Shown: one piece after another, positions 39,503 through 47,190 of the stretch | Position numbering within the stretch: position 1 is the stretch's first letter | Layout of the letters: each line of letters starts with the position of its first letter | From: Solibacillus sp. FSL R7-0682 | GTDB lineage: Bacteria; Bacillota; Bacilli; Bacillales_A; Planococcaceae | DNA length: 64,000 nucleotides | Direction: 5' to 3' | Assembly: GCF_038005985.1 (NCBI RefSeq) | Contig: NZ_JBBOUI010000001.1 | Location: forward strand, 3,874,501 to 3,938,500 | Made by a program: the position numbers and the translations under genes | Notes under the pieces: generated by a model | Seen by the model: the letters and a program-made list of their open reading frames with translations, nothing else | Told to the model about the DNA's origin: nothing | Databases searched by the model: none

Positions 39503-40390
39503 TTGAAAAGTGAAATCGGAAGTAAACTAAAACTCATTAGAAAACAAAAAGGATTAACACAGCAGCAATTAGCCGATGGAATTTGTACACAAGCAATGAT
39601 TAGCCACTTTGAGAAAGGAGAATCAATCCCATCAAGTGTTGTCTTATATGAATTAGCTGACCGTTTGTCCATTGATATAAATGAATTCTTCACCGATCTT
39701 AAGCCCTCAACAAAACTTTTAGATAACCATAACCATATTCATCAACTAATTCGAAAGCTCGTCTCCCAGCATGACTATCCTTCTGTAAAAATTCTTGTAG
39801 AGGCAGAATTAGAAAAAAAATTTAATTTATCTTCTGAAGAGTTGGTTTTCTTGTACTGGCACAAAGGTATTTGCGAATGGGAGATTTCAAAGGATGCCCT
39901 AAGCGCACTTACTCTCTTTGAAAAGGCACTCAAAATTCCTCTAGATTCTAATAGCACATTGCCTATTTCAATTCGAAATAGCCGCGCAATCATCCATTTC
40001 AATCAAAGTAACTACACACTTGCGTTAGAAGAATATGAACGTTGTCTAAATCTTATTAAAGAAATTAAAGATGTAGATACGAGCATCGTTAAAAAAGTAT
40101 ATTTCGGATTATCGAGAGTTCATTTATACAATGGACAATATGAGCTTGCATTACTTTATTGTGAATCTGCTATTCAACTAGCTATTCAACAAGAATCCCT
40201 TTATTTACTTGGGGAACTGCTCTTCCAAAAAGGGCGCATTTATATAAAAACAAATGATTGGTACCATGGTAAATTTGCTTTAACTCAAGCAAAAACCATT
40301 TTTGAGATAGAAGGGAAAATTGAAAACATTAAAGTAATTAATAATTTACTTTATAAAGATGGAGAAAATGAGGAGGAGTTTCAAGAATGA
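39503..40390 (+). CDS. RRNPP-type quorum-sensing regulator (PlcR/NprR-like)
   Basis: 295 residues. An XRE-type helix-turn-helix covers about residues 5-62 (KLKLIRKQKGLTQQQLADGI, MISHFEKGESIPS). The rest is a series of helical TPR-like repeats (ALTLFEKALKIP, YTLALEEYERCLNLI, LALLYCESAIQLAI, KGRIYIKTNDWYHGK), as in PlcR, which is of similar length. This architecture binds a re-imported signalling peptide. The TTG start at 39503 has AAAGG ten bases upstream. Its stop codon overlaps the ATG of a small secreted-peptide gene, which strongly supports an RRNPP pair. Target genes are unknown; the ABC genes downstream are candidates. Confidence 0.85.
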   Translation: MKSEIGSKLKLIRKQKGLTQQQLADGICTQAMISHFEKGESIPSSVVLYELADRLSIDINEFFTDLKPSTKLLDNHNHIHQLIRKLVSQHDYPSVKILVEAELEKKFNLSSEELVFLYWHKGICEWEISKDALSALTLFEKALKIPLDSNSTLPISIRNSRAIIHFNQSNYTLALEEYERCLNLIKEIKDVDTSIVKKVYFGLSRVHLYNGQYELALLYCESAIQLAIQQESLYLLGELLFQKGRIYIKTNDWYHGKFALTQAKTIFEIEGKIENIKVINNLLYKDGENEEEFQE

Positions 40391-40548
40391 AAAAAGTGTT
40401 AAAGATTTTATTCGTTTCTACTTGTTTAATATGGTCTATCTCTCTTTCAAGTAACCTGCTTCTTTCTACAAATTCTGAGAAAGCTTTTTTTGATTATGTT
40501 GTGCCTTTCGGTCCTGATGATGATGATATCAAAGACGTACACAATTAA
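40387..40548 (+). CDS. PapR-like signalling pro-peptide, 53 residues (unannotated class)
   Basis: The ATG at 40387 overlaps the regulator stop codon (ATGA) and has GAGGAGTTTCAAG before it. The peptide begins MKKVLKILFVSTCLIWSISL, a basic start followed by a hydrophobic Sec signal core, and ends in EKAFFDYVVPFGPDDDD followed by IKDVHN. Size, signal peptide, location right after the regulator and overlap match papR after plcR. Within the tail, VVPFGP resembles the hydrophobic-proline-aromatic core of known PapR heptapeptides (ADLPFEF). Identification as a pheromone precursor is inference; processing sites are not known. Confidence 0.75.
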   Translation: MKKVLKILFVSTCLIWSISLSSNLLLSTNSEKAFFDYVVPFGPDDDDIKDVHN

Positions 40549-40688
40549 AGAAAACAATATACTAATAACAAAATAAATATATTAATTTTTTGAAGGAATC
40601 AATAAAATATAATCGAATATATAAAAGTACATGTATTTTTATTTACGGTGGAACTTATCTTATACCTACAATCTATCTGAAATTGAAT

Positions 40689-40732
40689 AAAAACAGCCAG
40701 TAGCAGGTTGTCTTCGCTACTGGCTGTTTTTA
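40689..40732 (+). terminator. Terminator after the regulator-peptide pair
   Basis: A 13-bp perfect stem (AACAGCCAGTAGC / GCTACTGGCTGTT) followed by TTTTTA. It separates the regulator-peptide pair from the ABC transporter genes, which therefore need their own promoter in the 100 bases that follow. Confidence 0.85.
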
Positions 40733-40829
40733 TAGCTGTAATTAAACGACTACTCTTCATCCTCATAGACTTATAAACATCGTAAATCTTAAATTTTCTG
40801 ACAAATGACATTTCTGTGGAGGTGGTAAA

Positions 40830-42095
40830 TTGATTCGACTTTTTCTATTTGAAATAAAAAAATTATCGCGTTCTTCATACTTCAAGTTTTTACTAACCTT
40901 TTTACTAGTTGTTGTAATTTCTTTCTATGTATACGCTTATGCGAATACAACGTCCATTGATACGATTATAGCTAGTGAACAGGATATGATATACCTCGCT
41001 GAGCAACAAGTAACTGAGATTAAAAATAAAATTGATGCGGGGATCGAGGAGCCTGGCCGTAATCTACAACAAGATTTAGAAATCACTGAACAAATACTTG
41101 CCCAAAATTATGCAATACTAGATGCACTCGAAAAACAAGACTGGTCCACTTACTCCACTCTACTCGCTAAAAATTACGAATCCTCCGTACAAATAGCGAA
41201 AGGAGAATTGCTTCAACAATCAATTAATAAATATATGTATCCAACACCGTACACTACCATATCCCTTGGTGATAAATATAAGTGGATGCAGCAACATGCA
41301 ATTAAACCTGTATTTCCTGTACATTACTTTTCATGGATGACGGCTTATGATGAGGAATTTACTGATCCGGTTATTGAAAATTTCGTTCTAACATCCTTTA
41401 ACAAGCATTCATCGACTGGGATGTATTTTTCCTATGAATTATTCGAATATGGACTTTCTCTTATCGGAATTATATTTTTACTGTTCCTTTTTAGCGATAT
41501 TGTAACAAAAGAGGGCTATGGGCGAAATGGGCCAATCCAATTTTTAAGAACACAACCAATAAAACGATATCAGATTTTATTTGTGAAGCTTTTTACGGTA
41601 TTACTTATTTCTATATTCCTTATAGCTCTAATATGGGGAATCGCTTTGCTTCTCGGTATTATTTTTGATGATATTGGTGATTGGTACTATCCTGTACTTA
41701 TTTATGGAGCAAATGATGTTTTATCATTTATGGCAATGGGAGAATTTTTAATTAGGAGCTTTAGTTTATTTATCCTACTTTTATTATTTAGCTATTCGCT
41801 CTTATTCTTTTATTCCATTATTACAAATCGTGCTATCCTGGCATTAGGTTTGACCATTACGACCTTTATATTAGGTACGCAAATAGTACCTCAAACTTTC
41901 CAATATAATTTTTCTCATTGGATACCATTTCACTATGTAAATGTATTCAAAATAGTAACAAATGAATATGCATTCCTTCATGATCAATTTTCATTTTCAT
42001 TACAAGTAGGATTATTGTCACTTTTAATAAGTAGTATTGTGCTATTAGCTCTGACATTTACTATTGCAAAGTTTAGAAAAGGAGGAATTGGATGA
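40830..42095 (+). CDS. ABC-2 type transporter permease subunit (first)
   Basis: 421 residues. One hydrophobic segment near the N-terminus (FLLTFLLVVVISFYVYAYA), a large extracellular domain of about 180 residues, then five hydrophobic segments in the C-terminal half, as in ABC-2 permeases. The TTG start at 40830 has GGAGGTGGTAAA before it. It overlaps the ATPase gene by four bases. The substrate is unknown; related exporters handle peptides or antibiotics. Confidence 0.82.
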   Translation: MIRLFLFEIKKLSRSSYFKFLLTFLLVVVISFYVYAYANTTSIDTIIASEQDMIYLAEQQVTEIKNKIDAGIEEPGRNLQQDLEITEQILAQNYAILDALEKQDWSTYSTLLAKNYESSVQIAKGELLQQSINKYMYPTPYTTISLGDKYKWMQQHAIKPVFPVHYFSWMTAYDEEFTDPVIENFVLTSFNKHSSTGMYFSYELFEYGLSLIGIIFLLFLFSDIVTKEGYGRNGPIQFLRTQPIKRYQILFVKLFTVLLISIFLIALIWGIALLLGIIFDDIGDWYYPVLIYGANDVLSFMAMGEFLIRSFSLFILLLLFSYSLLFFYSIITNRAILALGLTITTFILGTQIVPQTFQYNFSHWIPFHYVNVFKIVTNEYAFLHDQFSFSLQVGLLSLLISSIVLLALTFTIAKFRKGGIG

Positions 42096-42973
42096 TTGTC
42101 GAGGTAAAAGGGTTATTTAAAAAATATAAGAAACAGCTCGTATTGAAAGGTATTGATATTCAAATAGAAGAACCTCAGATTATTGCATTAGTAGGTCCTA
42201 ACGGTTCGGGAAAAACCACTTTAATGAACAGTTTAATGAACTTATTACCTTTCCATGAAGGTAGCATTCGGATTCTAGGGAAAAAGCATAACGATACTTC
42301 CTTATTTTATGAGGTTTCCTATTTACAAGATAACCGTATTTTATATGGAGATCTAACTGGTTACGATCACTTACGTTTCATATGTCGCATTCAAAAACTC
42401 CCTCGCGCTCGTATAAAAGAAGTAGCAGCATATGTAGGTATGGAAAGCTACTTAAAAAAACGTGTCCGCAGTTATTCTCTCGGTATGAAGCAACATCTTT
42501 TACTGGCAATGGCGATTATTAATCAGCCAAAATTAATCTTACTTGATGAGCCTGTTAATGGACTTGATCCAACTAGTGCCATTCACATGAGGAGTATCCT
42601 TCTAGATTTACATGAAAAAGGAACAACTATTATTATCTCTTCTCATAATTTAGATGAAATTGATAAACTGACAAATAATATTTATTTCATGAAGGATGGT
42701 GTTCTCTTAAAAGAATCATTAGAGGATTATTCAACAAGTCGCTACAAACTGACTGTATCTGATTTCGAGAAGGCAAAGGAAGTATTAGCTGGACAAGATG
42801 TGAATATTTCCTTTGACGATGCAACCATTTTGTTTGAAGAAACGGAAGTGTCACTCCAATCAGTTATTCATAGTCTTAATATTAACGGCATGGAAATTAA
42901 CAAAATAGAAAACTATAAAATTGGTGCTGAAAAACGTTATATGGAGCTTTTTGAAAGCGAGTTGGCGAGATGA
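42092..42973 (+). CDS. ABC transporter ATP-binding protein
   Basis: 293 residues. Walker A GPNGSGKTT (about residues 38-46), signature SYSLGMKQHLLLAMAI and Walker B LILLDEPVNGLDP, with ISSHNLDEID as H-loop, are intact. It drives the two permeases encoded either side. The order permease-ATPase-permease with four-base overlaps at both ends shows one translational unit. Confidence 0.92.
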   Translation: MIVEVKGLFKKYKKQLVLKGIDIQIEEPQIIALVGPNGSGKTTLMNSLMNLLPFHEGSIRILGKKHNDTSLFYEVSYLQDNRILYGDLTGYDHLRFICRIQKLPRARIKEVAAYVGMESYLKKRVRSYSLGMKQHLLLAMAIINQPKLILLDEPVNGLDPTSAIHMRSILLDLHEKGTTIIISSHNLDEIDKLTNNIYFMKDGVLLKESLEDYSTSRYKLTVSDFEKAKEVLAGQDVNISFDDATILFEETEVSLQSVIHSLNINGMEINKIENYKIGAEKRYMELFESELAR

Positions 42974-44082
42974 GAATGTTTCAATTTGAGATAAAGAAGA
43001 TTTTCTTTAATAAACGACTTCTTTACTTGTTGCTCTTTCTTCTAATTGGAATTGCACTATTGTTTGCAAGGAACTTTGCCTTTCAAGAATCGATTATGAA
43101 AGAACGAGAACAACAAATAATTTCGTACATTCAACAAGGTCAAAAAATTATTAACCAATATCAAACAACACTTGTTAAAGATCCAAATGATGAAAATACG
43201 AAGGCATTGCTTGTCATGATGACAAGCATGGTAGATACGTTATACGAAACCCGAACAGCATTTATCGAAAATGATTGGAAACAGGAGCTAGAGAAAGAAA
43301 ATCAATTTTTAAACGATGTATTAGCATTTAAAGCAGCTGGCGGAGATTACGCTCTACTTAACGATACGATACAACGAACAGTAGCTACGAATAAGCAACT
43401 ACTTACATCAAATATCCCTCCCGAAGCTGAAGGTTATAGTATTGCAGTGCCAAATTATTTGAAACAGGTTGTGGATATTCTTGTAAATTTCGGGGCTATT
43501 ATCATTATACTTATTGTAATAGGTGATATGCTGACCGTTGAATTTGAGCAACGAAGTATCAATTTTTTATATACTCAACCGTTGAAAAAAAGTACCATCA
43601 TCCATAGTAAGTTTTGGAGTGCAGTTGTTGTGTATGGCTTAGTTATATTTTGTGGACTAGCCACCGCCTTTGGAATTAGTGCTATGTTTGGCAAACAAGG
43701 TACTTTTTTATACCCTTTATTAGTTGAACAAGGTGACCAACTTAACTTTTTGACAATTTCAGAGTATCTCTTTTTCGCACTAACTTCTACAACGGTAATT
43801 GCTCTATTCGTTATTGCTCTTTGCTTATTAGTTAGCCTTATTTTTAAACACTCAATTGCTACATTACTCATTATAACGGTCATTCTAATTGGGGGTTATT
43901 TGTTACTTGGTCAACTAACATTTCCTTCAAAGGAATGGTTGAACCCCTTCCAATATGTGTTTACGAAAGAGACAATAATGTCTGTTGGGCACGACTGGTA
44001 TAAAGGGATTGCAATTACATTATTTTTAGCGCTTCTTTGTTATTTACTAGCAATTCTACGCATGCGCTTTATAAGAGTATAA
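42970..44082 (+). CDS. ABC-2 type transporter permease subunit (second)
   Basis: 370 residues. An N-terminal membrane helix (LLYLLLFLLIGIALLFA), an extracellular domain of about 130 residues and five or so C-terminal helices; MLTVEFEQRSINFLYTQPLK is a typical ABC-2 cytoplasmic loop. It resembles the 421-residue permease in layout (both have a QPLK/QPIK loop) and probably forms a heterodimer with it. Confidence 0.83.
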   Translation: MRMFQFEIKKIFFNKRLLYLLLFLLIGIALLFARNFAFQESIMKEREQQIISYIQQGQKIINQYQTTLVKDPNDENTKALLVMMTSMVDTLYETRTAFIENDWKQELEKENQFLNDVLAFKAAGGDYALLNDTIQRTVATNKQLLTSNIPPEAEGYSIAVPNYLKQVVDILVNFGAIIIILIVIGDMLTVEFEQRSINFLYTQPLKKSTIIHSKFWSAVVVYGLVIFCGLATAFGISAMFGKQGTFLYPLLVEQGDQLNFLTISEYLFFALTSTTVIALFVIALCLLVSLIFKHSIATLLIITVILIGGYLLLGQLTFPSKEWLNPFQYVFTKETIMSVGHDWYKGIAITLFLALLCYLLAILRMRFIRV

Positions 44083-44103
44083 TCCCCATATATAGTTATA
44101 GCT

Positions 44104-44147
44104 AAAGGCTAGTTTCCTTGTCCACTTGGAGACTAGCCTTATCTTTA
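44104..44147 (+). terminator. Terminator after the ABC genes
   Basis: Stem AAGGCTAGTTTCC / GGAGACTAGCCTT with an eight-base loop, followed by ATCTTTATG. The T-run is poor. It lies between the convergent ABC operon and the bpsAB-like genes. Confidence 0.55.
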
Positions 44148-44166
44148 TGAAAGCTTGTCTACACCT

Positions 44167-44703
44167 TTAATGAATCGTTTTCCGCTCCATATACAAACTA
44201 TAGTTCGTTGCTTCTTTTAATGCCCTTTCTTCAGCAGGGATTCGAATTGAAAGAATAATGAAATTTAAAATAGTAAAGCAAATCGTTGTAAAGTATGCCT
44301 GAAACATAAGGGGCAATAGCGCAATTTCAAGGCAAACGATTAAATAGTTAGGATGACGTATATAAGCATATGGCCCTCTTGCAACTACATTAGCACCTGG
44401 TAAGATTATGATTTTTGTATTCCAAAATGCACCAAGTGATAATAGACACCAAACTCTTGCCAATTGTAATAATAAAAAATCAACAAGTAATATGACATTT
44501 GGAGGTTGTATTGATTTAAAATACATCACTTCTACAAGTAGACTAATAAAAAAACTTACATGTAACACTATCATAAAAGGATAATGGGAAGCACCTACTT
44601 CATACGCACCTTTTGCAAGCAACGCTTTTTCGTTTCTTTTTGCTATGAGCAACTCTACAAGTCTTTGAATAATAACTAAAGCAAAAACGACATAAAAAAA
44701 CAA
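44167..44703 (-). CDS. bpsB: Isoprenylcysteine methyltransferase-family protein (BpsB/YpbQ-like)
   Basis: 178 residues, membrane protein with about four to five helices. The ICMT-family C-terminal motif RGPYAYIRHPNYLIVCLEI and later RIPAEERAL are clear. In B. subtilis the partner BpsB O-methylates alkylpyrones made by the type III polyketide synthase. The TTG start at 44703 overlaps the synthase gene end region, with GGAGGAAGTAG as RBS. Confidence 0.85.
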   Translation of the reverse strand: MFFYVVFALVIIQRLVELLIAKRNEKALLAKGAYEVGASHYPFMIVLHVSFFISLLVEVMYFKSIQPPNVILLVDFLLLQLARVWCLLSLGAFWNTKIIILPGANVVARGPYAYIRHPNYLIVCLEIALLPLMFQAYFTTICFTILNFIILSIRIPAEERALKEATNYSLYMERKTIH

Positions 44704-44704
44704 A

Positions 44705-45793
44705 CTACTTCCTCCATTCTAATAACAGTGCTTCACCACTAAATCCTGGTCCTAACGCTACCATTAAGCCATACGTATTGGCTGTATGTTCCTTATGCAT
44801 AAATTGCTCTAAAACGTACAATACAGTTGGAGAAGACATATTGCCATGAGCTTTTAATATTTCACGTGAAACATTTGTATGTGCCTTCGTTAATTGAAGT
44901 GCTTCTTCGTAAGCATTCAATACCTTTTTGCCACCGGGGTGAGCAACAAAATTTCCGATTTGATCAGGTTGTATATTGTATTTACTTAAAAATTCATGAA
45001 TAAATGGACCAAGCCACGTAGAAATAATTACAGGGATGCTTTTAGAAAACACGACATGTAATCCACCACTTTTCACATTCCAGCCCATTACATTTTCCGA
45101 GTTTGGCATCCACTTCGAGCCGCTCCCAAGAATATGTGGCAAATACATAGATTGTTCAAGTTCTACTTTGTCTCCACATACGAGTACACATGCCGCGCCG
45201 TCTGCAAATAATGATGTACCTACTAAGTTGCTTTTTGAATAATCATCTTTTTGAAATGTTAAGCTGCAAAGCTCGATACAAACGACTAAAACTTTAGCAT
45301 GTGGATAAGCTTTACAATAGTCATATGCTCTACTAATACCACCCGCTCCTCCTGCACAGCCTAGTCCCCAAATAGGAATTCGAACAAGCTGATCAGAAAA
45401 AGGGAGAATATTCATAACACGTGCATCAATACTCGGTGTGGAAATGCCCGTACTACTAACGAAAATAATGGCGTCAATATCCTCGGTAGAAAGATCATTG
45501 GATAAAAATGTGCGGTTCGTCAAGCACCTTTGAATAACTTCCACACTATATTTCGTAGCTAGCTCAATATAAAGCTCATTGCGCTCCTCAAACGTATGAT
45601 CCTCACGATACCAATCTGGAGGAACACAAAAATTTCGTGTTTCAATTTCACCATTTTCAAAAACTTTTAATAGTCGTTCTAGTTTTGAAATTTTGTGTTG
45701 AAAAAGCTCTTTTGTTAATTGTTCAATATTTGACTGAGCCAATGAAAAAGGTGGCGTATAAGTTCCAATAGAAGATATTTTAGGAATATTCAT
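44705..45793 (-). CDS. bpsA: Type III polyketide synthase (BpsA-like)
   Basis: 362 residues, chalcone/stilbene-synthase fold. The catalytic triad is visible: C146 in WGLGCAGGAGG, H285 in VAHPGG and N318 in AHGNMSSPT. BpsA-type enzymes extend long-chain acyl-CoA with malonyl-CoA to alkylpyrones or alkylresorcinols in the membrane. The ATG has TAAGGAGAA just before it. The gene is linked to the methyltransferase gene that would cap the product. Confidence 0.92.
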   Translation of the reverse strand: MNIPKISSIGTYTPPFSLAQSNIEQLTKELFQHKISKLERLLKVFENGEIETRNFCVPPDWYREDHTFEERNELYIELATKYSVEVIQRCLTNRTFLSNDLSTEDIDAIIFVSSTGISTPSIDARVMNILPFSDQLVRIPIWGLGCAGGAGGISRAYDYCKAYPHAKVLVVCIELCSLTFQKDDYSKSNLVGTSLFADGAACVLVCGDKVELEQSMYLPHILGSGSKWMPNSENVMGWNVKSGGLHVVFSKSIPVIISTWLGPFIHEFLSKYNIQPDQIGNFVAHPGGKKVLNAYEEALQLTKAHTNVSREILKAHGNMSSPTVLYVLEQFMHKEHTANTYGLMVALGPGFSGEALLLEWRK

Positions 45794-46160
45794 TTCTCCT
45801 TACGCTAATTATTTTATTTCAATATATTTAAAAAGTGTAAAAAATATACAAGTAAAAAAAGACTCATTGCTACTGTATTAAATATGACTGTTTTGTATTA
45901 CGGTTATATTTATTTTATTTATTTCATTCATTACCCACTATTACTAAAAAATAAGCAACCCTTTTAAAAGAGTTACTTAAATGTTTATGTATAGGAAGCC
46001 TCATAATAGTAACAACTATTATAAAGGCTAGTTGAGCTCACTTAATTTCATTAGTTAGCTACTTAAATTTCGCAGCAGTTCTCAATTTTTGTGATGAAGA
46101 AGAAGAAAAATATCTTCGCTTTACAGGTTTTGGAGTCAGTACTGATGGATGTTCTTTTAA
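45794..46160. other. Non-coding stretch between bpsA and tlp
   Basis: About 365 AT-rich bases hold the presumed bpsA promoter, a terminator-like hairpin for the minus strand (45945-45979: AAGTAACTCTTTT / AAAAGGGTTGCTT, then TTTTTT), and at 46059-46160 a 33-codon frame that continues tlp after its stop codon. No other gene is seen. Confidence 0.6.
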
Positions 46161-46391
46161 TTAATCTTCAAAACTTTTCTTTCGCTCTTTAAATGCTGCC
46201 TCATCCCGCATTTGTTGTTCCATTATGTCAATGGAATGTTTACGGCGAGCATTTTTCTCTTCCAAATTTTCGAGTTCCTCAGGTCCCGCGAATTCCTTAC
46301 TAATTTCCGCTTCCTTTATATTCTCTTTCGTATTATTAATCATCTTCCCAAGACTTAGCGCATTATTGGATTTCTTCTGCTTATCATTCAA
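46161..46391 (-). CDS. tlp: Small acid-soluble spore protein Tlp
   Basis: 76 residues, charged and helical. NNTKENIKEAEISKEFAGPE and NARRKHSIDIMEQQMRDEAA correspond to the core of Tlp spore proteins of Bacillus. Tlp accumulates in the forespore under sigma-G. AGGAGGTTAAATA upstream of the ATG is the RBS. Its presence supports a spore-forming host. Confidence 0.85.
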   Translation of the reverse strand: MNDKQKKSNNALSLGKMINNTKENIKEAEISKEFAGPEELENLEEKNARRKHSIDIMEQQMRDEAAFKERKKSFED

Positions 46392-46456
46392 TTATTTAAC
46401 CTCCTAATGCATTTTAAAATTGCCTTATTAGTTTGTTATTTTTCGTTTAATTTATA

Positions 46457-46488
46457 CAAAAAACGAATTCCAATGATAGGAATTCGTT
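46457..46488 (-). terminator. Terminator downstream of the broken acetyltransferase gene
   Basis: Stem AACGAATTCC / GGAATTCGTT with a seven-base loop, followed by TTTTTTGTAT on the minus strand. Confidence 0.8.
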
Positions 46489-46493
46489 AATCA

Positions 46494-46928
46494 TTAATAA
46501 TTTAGTTTGTAAACAATTTCTCCATCTATCTCTCGACCATCCGCTTTAAAACCAAGCTTTTCTTATAATTTTTTGGCTAAGGAATTATCTGGCTCAAAGC
46601 TTAAGTAAACGACACGATGTGTATGATCCTCTTTAATTCGATCAATAAGTTTCTTCATCGCTGCCTTTCCAAAACCTTTGCCCTGATATCTTTTATCTAT
46701 CATGAATCGGTAAATCCAATATTCATGATCCTCAGCATCGATACAATACATCGCAAACCCTACTAAACTATCCTCATAATATATTGCTATGCAAATACAC
46801 TCAGGATATGCTTTCGCTTGCGCTAAAGAGAATAGATTCGTTGCGATAAATGTTTTTTGTTCTTCTTCTACTGTTAAATCAATTACTTCAAAAAAATTAT
46901 GTCTGTCTATTTCTCTAAATTCAATCAT
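46494..46928 (-). pseudogene. GNAT N-acetyltransferase (BltD/SpeG-like) with an internal stop codon
   Basis: The first 121 codons encode a GNAT domain with the acetyl-CoA binding motif DKRYQGKGFGKAAMKKLI and then LSFEPDNSLAKKL, followed by TAA at 46563-46565. The same frame continues EKLGFKADGREIDGEIVYKL and NY to a second stop at 46494. That tail is the normal end of the spermine/spermidine acetyltransferase family, where LYEKLGF is conserved, so TAA has replaced a tyrosine codon. The truncated protein lacks the last beta-strand pair and is probably inactive. Confidence 0.82.
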
Positions 46929-46951
46929 GTACTCTCCCTTTCATTTGTAGG

Positions 46952-47092
46952 TCATAGGAAATTTCTTGATAACTTCATTTTATGGTTGCATTTAGGGTAA
47001 CTAGAACATCCATAAAATTCACCATATCTCCCCTTCTTTAACGTTAATTGTCCTCCGTGTTTTAAATCCCATTTTATACCACAAAATAACAA
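46952..47092 (-). pseudogene. Remnant of a topoisomerase-type zinc-ribbon protein
   Basis: A 46-codon frame with GRYGEFYGCSSYPKCNHKMK, the second half of the C4 zinc finger found at the end of topoisomerase I and in small stand-alone proteins. The first half (FCGIKWDLKHGGQL) keeps only one of the two expected cysteines, and two stop codons lie just upstream. It ends 24 bases before the broken acetyltransferase gene. It is best read as a decayed 5'-truncated gene. Confidence 0.6.
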
Positions 47093-47108
47093 CTTCCAAT
47101 ATCATTAA

Positions 47109-47146
47109 GAAAAAACAGCACCACTTCTTAATGTTGGGCGCTGTTG
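47109..47146 (-). terminator. Terminator of the ECF sigma/anti-sigma operon
   Basis: Imperfect stem AACAGCGCCCAAC / GTGGTGCTGTT followed by TTTTTTC on the minus strand, about 45 bases after the anti-sigma stop codon. Confidence 0.7.
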
Positions 47147-47190
47147 TTAACAGGTTCTTATGTTAATAATGTAACGAGTAGTCTTCATAT

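Noticed and set aside
40599-40811. Minus-strand 70-codon frame between the peptide gene and the ABC genes
   Set aside because: It runs across the terminator at 40689-40732 and lacks an RBS; composition is that of AT-rich spacer.
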